Of a DNA stretch of 64,000 bases, positions 58,277 to 64,000 are shown one piece after another. Origin of the DNA: Chloroflexota bacterium (lineage in GTDB: Bacteria > Chloroflexota > Dehalococcoidia > UBA2979); assembly GCA_947472995.1 (NCBI GenBank), contig CANJBO010000002.1, positions 1 to 64,000 of the forward strand, written 5' to 3'. Position 1 is the stretch's first letter; each line of letters begins with the position of its first letter. The notes beneath the pieces were generated by a model. That model ran no database searches. It saw nothing but the letters and a program-made list of their open reading frames with translations, and had not been told where the DNA came from. The position numbers and the translations under genes are program-made.

Positions 58277-59026
58277 ATGGCTGACACGACTGGCAACTGG
58301 GCGGAGATCTCGCAGCGCCTCGCGAGCGCGCTGGGCGTCCAGGTCGCCCCGATCGGCATCTCGTTCGAGTCGTCGGTGCCCTCGGACGTCGCGCCGTTCG
58401 ACGACCCGATGCCCGCGCCGCACGAGGTGGACGGGCGCACGGGGCGCGTCGCCGCCGGGTGCGTGTTCTGGATGAAGGCGCCGGAGCGCACCTTCTCCAC
58501 CGTCGCGGAGGACCACGCGAACTGCTCCGTCGGCTCGTGGACGCATGGCTTCGAGAGCCTCGAGGAGGCCGCCACGAAGACGGACGTCGGCGCGCTGATG
58601 GAGAGCGGCTGGGTCACGATGGACATGATCCCAATGATCACCACCGTCACGGAGCGCCCGGAGTCCGTGGTGTACGGCCCGCTCGCGGAGGCCTCGCACC
58701 CCGACGTCGCGCTGCTGCGCATCACCGGCCGCCAGCTGATGGTGATGAAGGACGCGTTCCCCGACCTGCCGATCGAGGGCAAGCCGCAGTGCCACATCGT
58801 CGCCATGGCGAAGGAGAAGGGCATGATCGCGGCGAGCACCGGTTGCCAGCTCAGCCGCGTGCGCACCGGCATGGCGAACGGCGAGATGACCCTCGCCATC
58901 CCCGCCTCGCGCATCGCCGAGGTCGTCGAGCGCGTCGAGGCGACGGCCGCGATCGACAACGTCGTCGCCCGCTACGCCGCCGCGGACGCCTCGCGCTTCG
59001 CGAACAACCCGCCCGCGCGGGCGTAG
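58277..59026 (+). CDS. DUF169-family protein
   Basis: The 249-residue protein matches DUF169: an N-terminal W-A-E-I-S-Q-R-L head, P-I-G-I-S-F, A-G-C-V-F-W, then H-A-N-C-S-V-G and C-Q-L-S-R-V-R near the end. Several Cys residues are spaced across the chain, as in archaeal and anaerobic homologues where metal binding has been suggested. ATG 58277 gives the usual start, though its ribosome site is weak; the frame is open to 58160. Function unknown. Confidence 0.8.
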   Translation: MADTTGNWAEISQRLASALGVQVAPIGISFESSVPSDVAPFDDPMPAPHEVDGRTGRVAAGCVFWMKAPERTFSTVAEDHANCSVGSWTHGFESLEEAATKTDVGALMESGWVTMDMIPMITTVTERPESVVYGPLAEASHPDVALLRITGRQLMVMKDAFPDLPIEGKPQCHIVAMAKEKGMIAASTGCQLSRVRTGMANGEMTLAIPASRIAEVVERVEATAAIDNVVARYAAADASRFANNPPARA

Positions 59027-59039
59027 CGAGCGGCAGATG

Positions 59040-59164
59040 GCCCTCACCCTGCCCTCTCCCATAAATGGGAGAGGGTTCTGAGTTCTGGCGCCCTCTCCCC
59101 AAACGGGGAGAGGTTCTGAGTTCTGGCCCCTCTCCCCGTTCGGGGAGAGGGCTGGGGTGAGGGC
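59040..59164. repeat. Nested CCCTCTCCC/GGGAGAGGG hairpin repeat element
   Basis: The outer ends GCCCTCACCC and GGGGTGAGGGC pair imperfectly. Inside are three hairpins: CCCTCTCCC-ataaat-GGGAGAGGG, CCTCTCCCC-aaac-GGGGAGAGG and CCCTCTCCCC-gttc-GGGGAGAGGG. The spacers between them share TTCTGAGTTCTGG as a direct repeat. Elements with this core occur in multiple copies in many bacterial genomes. It lies between convergent genes ending at 59026 and 59177. Confidence 0.85.
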
Positions 59165-59176
59165 TTCCCGCTCCCC

Positions 59177-59719
59177 CTACTCGAACGGCAGCGGCCCGTC
59201 GGGGACCGGCACCTCGAACACGTTCAACGTCATGGCGACGAGGGCGTAGTAGCCAGCGATGCCGATGAGGTCCACGACGCCGCGCTCCGTCAGCGCCGCC
59301 TTCGCGCGCGCGTAGGTCGCGTCCGTGACGCGGTGCGTCGCGAAGTACTCCGTGAGGAACGTGTAGATCGCGCGATGCCGCTCGTCCTCGAGGGGCGGCG
59401 AGGCGCCGAGGCGGACCGCCTCGATGATCGCATCGGAGATGCCGGCGGCCGACCCGGCACGCGAGTGCGCGTAGAACTCGTACTGCGACTTCCAGTAGCG
59501 CGCGATGACGATGATCGCGAACTCGCTGAGGAACGGCTCCAGGCTGCTGTGGTAGCGGCAGAAGTCGCCGAGGTGCTGCGCGCGATCGCACAGCTCCGGG
59601 CTCGCCATCCACGACAGGAACGGCCCGCCGAGGGCCCCTCGACTCTCGATGATCGCGTCGGCGATGCGCCGCTGGTCGGGCGTGAACGTGGACGGGTCGG
59701 GCGGATCGAGTCGAGGCAC
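59177..59719 (-). CDS. Carboxymuconolactone decarboxylase/AhpD-like protein
   Basis: The 180-residue all-helical protein has R-G-A-L-G-G-P-F-L-S-W-M-A-S-P-E-L, then H-L-G-D-F-C-R-Y and E-F-A-I-I-V-I-A-R-Y-W-K-S-Q-Y-E-F-Y-A-H, the usual order in carboxymuconolactone-decarboxylase-like proteins. The C-x-x-C pair of AhpD peroxidase partners is absent, so an antioxidant role is unlikely. GTG 59719 starts 8 bases after the stop of the SPFH gene, with AGGAG upstream, so they share a transcript. Confidence 0.83.
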   Translation of the reverse strand: MPRLDPPDPSTFTPDQRRIADAIIESRGALGGPFLSWMASPELCDRAQHLGDFCRYHSSLEPFLSEFAIIVIARYWKSQYEFYAHSRAGSAAGISDAIIEAVRLGASPPLEDERHRAIYTFLTEYFATHRVTDATYARAKAALTERGVVDLIGIAGYYALVAMTLNVFEVPVPDGPLPFE

Positions 59720-59727
59720 GGCAGCTC

Positions 59728-60729
59728 CTAGTTCCCGAACAGGCTCGAGGGATCGACGATCACGTTGCCGCCGTTCGGCAGGATCGCCGGCATGTTGCCG
59801 CCCCACTTCGCGATCGCCTGCGAGCGGATCAGCTCCGGGGTCAGCGAGGCGGACAGCTGGCGGTTCGCGTCCGCCTGCGCCTGCGCGCGCAGCAGCGTCG
59901 ACTGCGCATCGCCGCGCGCGGACTCGATGGCCGCGTCCGCGTCGCCCTTCGCCTTCGCGACGAGCTGCGCGGCGTTGGCCTGCGAGACGGCGACCTGGTT
60001 CTGCGCCGCCTGCGCGTTCTGCGTCGCGATCTGCTTCTGCTCGATGGCGCGCTTGAAGTCCGGGTTGTAGTCGATGTTGTCGATCTGGAGGCTGACTACC
60101 GTGATGCCGTACGGCGCGAGGTCGGTCGCGAGCGCCTTCGTCACGTCCTCGCGGATCTGCTCGCGCTTCTGCGTGGCCTCGGTCGCCTCGTACTTCACGG
60201 TCTCGGCCTTGAAGTACTGGTTCACGCGGGAGGGCACGAGGCGCGCGAAGAAGTCCGGACCGACGTTGCGGTAGAGGTCCTGCACCACGCTGGAGGTGAC
60301 CTGCCAGTTCAGCGTCACGTCGAAGAACACGTCCTGCGTCTCGTGCGAGGCGGCGTCGATGCGGCCGTAGATGTCGTTCTCGCCGATGTCACCTCGGTCG
60401 GAGGGCGCGTGGAAGAGCGCGCGCTGCACCTGGATGTTCACTTCCGACACTTCCTGCCAGGGCGGCAGGAAGTGCGCACCGGAGTTCACCTGCCCGACGA
60501 TCTCGCCGAACTGGTAGACGACGCCGACGTTGCCGTTGTCGATCTGGGTGTAGCTGGACAGCAGGAGGGTGACGGCCAGCAGGAAGCCGAGCACGATCAT
60601 CGAGCCGGCGCGCATCGCGCGGAGCATGCCGCGGGCGCGTTCGGTCACGGGCTCGCCGATCTGGCGGAAGATGTAGGGCGTCGCGACCAGCGCGATCACG
60701 ATCAGCGCGAGGAGCAGCAAGGCGGCCAT
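59728..60729 (-). CDS. SPFH/prohibitin-like membrane protein
   Basis: The 333-residue protein has two N-terminal helices (about residues 2-22 and 45-64), an SPFH domain (about 70-235: N-V-G-V-V-Y-Q-F-G-E-I, L-P-P-W-Q-E-V) and an Ala/Gln-rich coiled coil (about 235-300). Such proteins build ring scaffolds in membrane microdomains and hold proteases such as FtsH. CTGGAGG precedes ATG 60729. Its partner here is a CMD-like gene, not the common NfeD. It is divergent from panD. Confidence 0.88.
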   Translation of the reverse strand: MAALLLLALIVIALVATPYIFRQIGEPVTERARGMLRAMRAGSMIVLGFLLAVTLLLSSYTQIDNGNVGVVYQFGEIVGQVNSGAHFLPPWQEVSEVNIQVQRALFHAPSDRGDIGENDIYGRIDAASHETQDVFFDVTLNWQVTSSVVQDLYRNVGPDFFARLVPSRVNQYFKAETVKYEATEATQKREQIREDVTKALATDLAPYGITVVSLQIDNIDYNPDFKRAIEQKQIATQNAQAAQNQVAVSQANAAQLVAKAKGDADAAIESARGDAQSTLLRAQAQADANRQLSASLTPELIRSQAIAKWGGNMPAILPNGGNVIVDPSSLFGN

Positions 60730-60874
60730 CAGTCCTCCAGGGATCCGGGGTGAACGGGGAGGCGCGCCCCAAATGTGGACGGGCACGCGTGACGCTGGCA
60801 TCATAACGGCGGAACTCGACCCGCCGCTCGGACCGTCCCGGCCGAGACTCATGGGTCGAGACGAGGAGCCCCGC

Positions 60875-61297
60875 GTGGACCCACAGACCGACGATCGCTC
60901 CGTGCTGCGCTCCGTCCTGCGCGGGAAAATCCACCGCGCGCTGGTGACCGGCGCAGACCTGGACTACGAAGGCTCGATCACGCTCGACCCGGAGCTCATG
61001 GAGCTGTCCGGCATCGAGGAATGGGAGCAGGTGCACGTCCTGGACGTCACCAACGGCGCTCGCCTGGAGACGTACGCGATCCGCGGCATCCCCGGATCGG
61101 GCGAGGTCTGCATCAACGGCGCCGCCGCGCACCTCGTGCACCCGGGCGACCTGGTGATTATCCTCGCGTTCGAGTGGATCCGCTCCGAGCATGTCCCGGA
61201 CCACCACCCGCGCATTGTCCGAGTAACGGCCGAGAATCGGCCGCTCGAGCCAACCGCCACGGAGCAAGCGGGCCACGGCCCGATCCGCGGCATCTAG
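60875..61297 (+). CDS. panD: Aspartate 1-decarboxylase (pyruvoyl proenzyme)
   Basis: The 140-residue proenzyme contains L-R-G-K-I-H-R-A, then Y-E-G-S-I-T with the Gly33-Ser34 self-cleavage site, and N-G-A-R-L-E-T-Y-A-I and I-C/V-I-N-G-A-A-A-H-L. PanD makes beta-alanine for pantothenate and CoA. It is slightly longer than the usual 126 residues, with extra polar residues at both ends. GTG 60875 has GAGGAG 6 bases upstream; ATG 60851 is an alternative. A biotin-transporter gene follows after 23 bases. Confidence 0.94.
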   Translation: MDPQTDDRSVLRSVLRGKIHRALVTGADLDYEGSITLDPELMELSGIEEWEQVHVLDVTNGARLETYAIRGIPGSGEVCINGAAAHLVHPGDLVIILAFEWIRSEHVPDHHPRIVRVTAENRPLEPTATEQAGHGPIRGI

Positions 61298-61320
61298 GCC
61301 ACGTTCGAAAGGGCTCGCCC

Positions 61321-61926
61321 GTGTCTCTCAGTACCTCCACCGCGGAACGCACGCTCGTCACGATCCCGGGCGGCGACACGCTGAAGCGCGTGGCGTGGGT
61401 CGCGGCCCTCGTCACCGTCGGCGTCGTCATCCTCGCGCTGTCGGCGCAGGTCCGCATCCCGATCCCCGGCTCGCCGGTGCCGATCACGGGGCAGACGATG
61501 GGCGTGCTGCTGCTCGCCGCGGCGTACGGCTCATGGCTCGGCAGCGGCACCGTCCTCGCGTACCTCGCCGTCGGCGCGGCCGGGCTGCCGGTATTCGCCG
61601 GCTGGAAGTTCGGTGTCGCGACGCTGACCGGGGCGACCGGCGGCTACCTGCTCGGCTTTCTGATCGCCGCGTTCATCGTGGGCCGTCTTGCCGAGAGCAA
61701 GTGGGACCGCTCGCCGTGGCTGACGATCGCCGCGATGGTGATCGCGAACGTCGTGATCTACGCGTGCGGCGTCCTCGTCCTGGCGCAGGTGCCCGCCATC
61801 GGCTGGTCGAAGGTGCTCGCCGCCGGCGTCACCCCGTTCCTGATCGGCGACGCGATCAAGATCGCGCTGGCCGCCGGCATCCTGCCGGGTGCGTGGTACC
61901 TCAAGGAGCGCAGCCGCCCGCGCTGA
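61321..61926 (+). CDS. bioY: BioY biotin transporter
   Basis: The 201-residue membrane protein has about six helices and the BioY signature: S-A-Q-V-R-I-P-I-P-G-S-P-V-P-I-T-G-Q-T, and Y-L-A-V-G-A-A-G-L-P-V-F-A-G-W. BioY is the substrate-binding (S) unit of the ECF transporter; no ATPase or EcfT genes are adjacent, so it works alone or with a shared module. GTG 61321 follows GAAAGGG. It sits behind panD, joining two B-vitamin functions. Confidence 0.94.
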   Translation: MSLSTSTAERTLVTIPGGDTLKRVAWVAALVTVGVVILALSAQVRIPIPGSPVPITGQTMGVLLLAAAYGSWLGSGTVLAYLAVGAAGLPVFAGWKFGVATLTGATGGYLLGFLIAAFIVGRLAESKWDRSPWLTIAAMVIANVVIYACGVLVLAQVPAIGWSKVLAAGVTPFLIGDAIKIALAAGILPGAWYLKERSRPR

Positions 61927-61952
61927 TCGAGGCCTCTCGCAGCACATGACGT

Positions 61953-61978
61953 CCGAGGGCCGCGTGAGCGGCCCTCGG
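61953..61978. terminator. Bidirectional hairpin terminator
   Basis: CCGAGGGCCGC (61953-61963) and GCGGCCCTCGG (61968-61978) form a perfect 11-bp stem with a GTGA tetraloop between the convergent genes ending at 61926 and 62006. GGTT follows on the plus strand. Confidence 0.82.
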
Positions 61979-62005
61979 TTCGTGCTGGGACCGCCTGTCG
62001 AGGCG

Positions 62006-62896
62006 CTAGCCGGCCTGCGTCCAGAGCGCGGTGCCCTGCGTGCCGTTGCGCGCGGTGACACAGGCGGACTGGTACCACGCGACCTTCTCGCGCACCTTCC
62101 GTACCGCCTCCGGGGCCATCTCGACCTCCGGCGCCTCGGTCGCGAGGTGCACGCCGAGGCCGTCGTCGTAGCCGAGCTGCGCGACGACGCTCCGCGCGAG
62201 GGCCAGCGCCTCCTCGAGGTCGTTGGTCGCGGGCTCGTGGTGGCGCCCCACGACCTCGGCGATCTGGTGGGGGACGCCCCACATGCGGAGCAGCCGCCCG
62301 CCCGCCTTTGCGTGGTCCTCGCCGAAGAGCGCGGTCTCGGCGCCGAGCACCATCGGCGCGGTGCGCGCCTTCTGCGACAGCGTCTCGTACACGCCGGGGA
62401 TCGAGGCGCCCAGCACCAGCCGGCCGACGTCGTGGAGCAGGCCGGCCGAGAAGGCGACGGGGCGCAGCCGGGGCGTGGTGACGTTCGACTCGGTGATCAC
62501 GGCCACGGCGAAGGAGTGCGCCCAGAAGGCCTCCTCGTCCACGCCGCAGTCGCTCAGGTTCTGGAACGCCTCGCTCACTACCGCGCCCGCGAGCACCTGC
62601 TTCGACGCCTGCAGGCCGATGCGGACGAGCGCGTCGCGGGGCTCCTCGATGCGGCGGCGGGAGGCGGAGGCGGCGGAGTTGGCGGCGCGCAGCAGGACGA
62701 GGCTGAGGCCGGGGTCGGCGCGGATCAGCCCGGCGAGGTCCTCCATGCGGACGTCCTCGTCCTGGATCATGGAGAGGGCGCCGGCGCGGGCGGCGGGCAG
62801 CATGGGGCCGGTCGGGATCGCGGCCCGCTTCACGTGGACGGACGGCTCGCCTTCGGGCACACGCGCTCCTTCGGCTGACGCACCTTGCTCGATCAT
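62006..62896 (-). CDS. HDOD-domain signalling protein
   Basis: The 296-residue protein has an HDOD domain (about residues 35-215): LSVIQDEDVRMEDLAGLIRADPGLSL-like start, L-R-A-A-N-S-A-A, I-G-L-Q-A-S-K-Q-V, and G-L-L-H-D-V-G-R-L. True HD phosphodiesterases need a second His-Asp set, which is not evident. HDOD proteins often relay signals to nucleotide second-messenger or motility systems. ATG 62896 was chosen because the frame upstream overlaps the divergent SRPBCC promoter. Confidence 0.86.
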   Translation of the reverse strand: MIEQGASAEGARVPEGEPSVHVKRAAIPTGPMLPAARAGALSMIQDEDVRMEDLAGLIRADPGLSLVLLRAANSAASASRRRIEEPRDALVRIGLQASKQVLAGAVVSEAFQNLSDCGVDEEAFWAHSFAVAVITESNVTTPRLRPVAFSAGLLHDVGRLVLGASIPGVYETLSQKARTAPMVLGAETALFGEDHAKAGGRLLRMWGVPHQIAEVVGRHHEPATNDLEEALALARSVVAQLGYDDGLGVHLATEAPEVEMAPEAVRKVREKVAWYQSACVTARNGTQGTALWTQAG

Positions 62897-62967
62897 CGGC
62901 AGGACGCGCGCGATCTTGACGGTCGGCGCGGCTCGCGCGACGGTACCGCCGCACGAGGAGGCGAGAG

Positions 62968-63393
62968 ATGCATTTCGAGGAGCACATCGACATCGAGGCG
63001 CCACCGGGGCGCGTCTGGGCCGTGATCACGGACATCGCGCGGTGGCCGGAGTGGACGCCGACCGTGGACACGCTCCAGGTCCTCGACCCCGCCCCGTTCC
63101 GCCTCGGCCAGCGCGCCCGGCTGAAGCAGCCCGGCTACCCGGCGGCCGTCTGGACGGTGCGCAGCATCGAGGAGGGCCGAGCGTTCATGTGGGACTCCGG
63201 CAGCCTCGGCATGCTGACGGCGGCGAACCACGTGATCGAGGCGACCCCGACCGGCTCGCACGTCGTGCTGTCGATCGACGTGGGCGGGCCGACGGCGTGG
63301 CTGCTCGGCTGGATCGCCGCGCGCGCCACGCGCCAGTTCGTGCCGCAGGAGACCGTCGCACTCAAGCGCGAGTGCGAGCGAGCTGCTTCCTAG
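62968..63393 (+). CDS. SRPBCC (polyketide cyclase-like) protein
   Basis: The 141-residue protein starts H-F-E-E-H-I-D-I-E-A-P-P-G-R-V-W-A-V-I-T-D and continues I-A-R-W-P-E-W-T, the common opening of the START-like ligand-binding fold. A C-terminal amphipathic helix (residues 112-135) closes the pocket. Such proteins bind hydrophobic molecules; catalysis is uncertain. GAGGAGGCGAGAG precedes the ATG. It is a different subgroup from the CoxG-like protein at 8986. Confidence 0.86.
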   Translation: MHFEEHIDIEAPPGRVWAVITDIARWPEWTPTVDTLQVLDPAPFRLGQRARLKQPGYPAAVWTVRSIEEGRAFMWDSGSLGMLTAANHVIEATPTGSHVVLSIDVGGPTAWLLGWIAARATRQFVPQETVALKRECERAAS

Positions 63394-63509
63394 GGAGCGA
63401 CGCGAACCGGCGGGCTCCGAGTCCATCGACGCCACGCCCGCGATGCGGCACGATGCGGGCTCGACGCATCGCGTCCTCGACCGCCGTACTCGCACCAAGG
63501 GAGCGACCC

Positions 63510-64000
63510 GTGACCGTCCTGCTGGCCTCGAAAACGTTCTTCGAGCGATACGGCGCGGAGATCGACCGCATCAACGCGACGCCGAGCCCGCGCGGCCCGA
63601 TCGAGCGCGTCGAGATCCCCGAGGAGGACGGCGTCCGGCTGGCGGCGGAGGACATGGAGCGCATCACGGTCGCGCTCGCCTCGGGCGACCTGATGGACAA
63701 CCCGGAGCTCGGCCTCCGGCGCAAGCTCTACGGCTCGGCGCGCCGCATCACGAAACTCGAGTGGCTGCACACCGCCACCGTCGGCCTCGACGACCCGCTC
63801 TTCGGCGAGCTGATCGACAAGGGCATCCTGGTCTCCAACTCGCCCGGATCGAGCGCCGAGCCGATCGCCCTGACGATGCTCGCCGGGATGCTGTCCCTCG
63901 CGCGGAACCTGCCGTTCTACGCGAACACGCAGCGCGCGCACCAGTGGGACCCGAAGGAGCGCCCGCGGACCCCGGACGACCTGCGCGGCCAGACCGTGAC
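63510..64000 (+). CDS. D-2-hydroxyacid dehydrogenase, N-terminal part
   Basis: The visible 163 codons run from GTG 63510 (AAGGGAG upstream) off the right edge. They show a substrate-domain pattern with L-E-W-L-H-T-A-T-V-G-L-D-D and V-S-N-S-P-G-S-S-A-E-P-I-A, as in the R-G-x2-A motif region of D-2-hydroxyacid dehydrogenases, and end at L-R-G-Q-T-V, where the NAD Rossmann domain should begin. The N-terminal 60 residues are unusual for the family. Catalytic residues lie outside the window. Confidence 0.85.
   Translation, partial: MTVLLASKTFFERYGAEIDRINATPSPRGPIERVEIPEEDGVRLAAEDMERITVALASGDLMDNPELGLRRKLYGSARRITKLEWLHTATVGLDDPLFGELIDKGILVSNSPGSSAEPIALTMLAGMLSLARNLPFYANTQRAHQWDPKERPRTPDDLRGQTV

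Noticed and set aside
55357..58959. 1200-codon minus-strand open frame
   Set aside because: It runs through the LLM, MFS and DUF169 genes, each with clear family motifs in another frame; it is an effect of high GC at third positions.
59040..59164. Possible CRISPR array
   Set aside because: Repeats are palindromic hairpins, spacers are nearly identical, and there are no cas genes.

Overview
The window is high-GC bacterial chromosome with no rRNA, no CRISPR array and no recognisable transposase or phage gene. Gene content suggests a Chloroflexota bacterium: a split ImuB / DUF6504 / DnaE2 cassette behind a GAAC-N4-GTTC LexA box, an MscL with a C-terminal zinc ribbon, a fused membrane/spermidine-synthase protein, F420-type luciferase-like oxidoreductase, and secreted proteins with Thr/Pro/Ala-rich linkers. 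That assignment is inference; the window has no 16S gene. About 68 protein genes, one tRNA-Arg(TCT) and several intrinsic-terminator hairpins are listed. Many starts are GTG, and many neighbouring genes overlap by 4 bases.

Layout. 1-6.2 kb: a truncated chain-length-determinant gene, a GH25-like gene and the SOS mutasome cassette (imuB, DUF6504 gene, dnaE2), then tRNA-Arg. 6.2-13.3 kb: DM13 protein, MFS exporter, MscL, SRPBCC, PhzF, RraA-like, HXXEE, DsbB, CinA-like and SUI1 genes. 13.6-15.5 kb: a phospholipid cluster (phosphatidylserine synthase, phospholipid N-methyltransferase, phosphatidylserine decarboxylase) sufficient on paper to go from CDP-diacylglycerol to methylated phosphatidylethanolamine. 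15.5-32.8 kb: mixed housekeeping and membrane genes (Dus, VanY-like lipoprotein, fused spermidine synthase, Nudix, nitroreductase, ornithine cyclodeaminase, PAC2, MFS). 33.0-34.5 kb: two divergent genes for small C2H2 zinc-finger proteins separated by a 413-bp hairpin-dense non-coding region, followed by a Rho-N/SAP-like protein. 34.6-39.9 kb: cell-surface block with a matrixin-type protease, a MarP-like membrane serine protease, an IPT/TIG-repeat surface protein and a sortase. 40-52 kb: proteasome-like Anbu protein, aldo/keto reductase, three consecutive MFS genes, D-2-hydroxyacid dehydrogenase, GlcG-like protein, DHA2 exporter and a two-part YeeE/YedE sulfur transporter. 52-64 kb: AEC transporter, dienelactone hydrolase, PAS protein, LLM oxidoreductase, DUF169 protein, SPFH/CMD pair, panD-bioY, HDOD protein and a truncated dehydrogenase gene.

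Signals not explained by the genes: (1) a three-copy 3'-UTR element in which a TAA stop is followed by a hairpin and then GACCTGCGGGC(C/T)TC; (2) a 20-bp perfect inverted repeat and two further hairpins between the divergent zinc-finger genes; (3) strong, frame-independent excess of the hexamer TCGAGG/CCTCGA, which appears to force the rare codons CGA and CCT; (4) a hairpin that would cover the imuB ribosome binding site just downstream of the LexA box; (5) a shared C-terminal module in two secreted proteins, and a sortase with one plausible substrate. Nine MFS transporters lie in 64 kb, two of them preceded by the same ACGT(C/G)AACGT palindrome.
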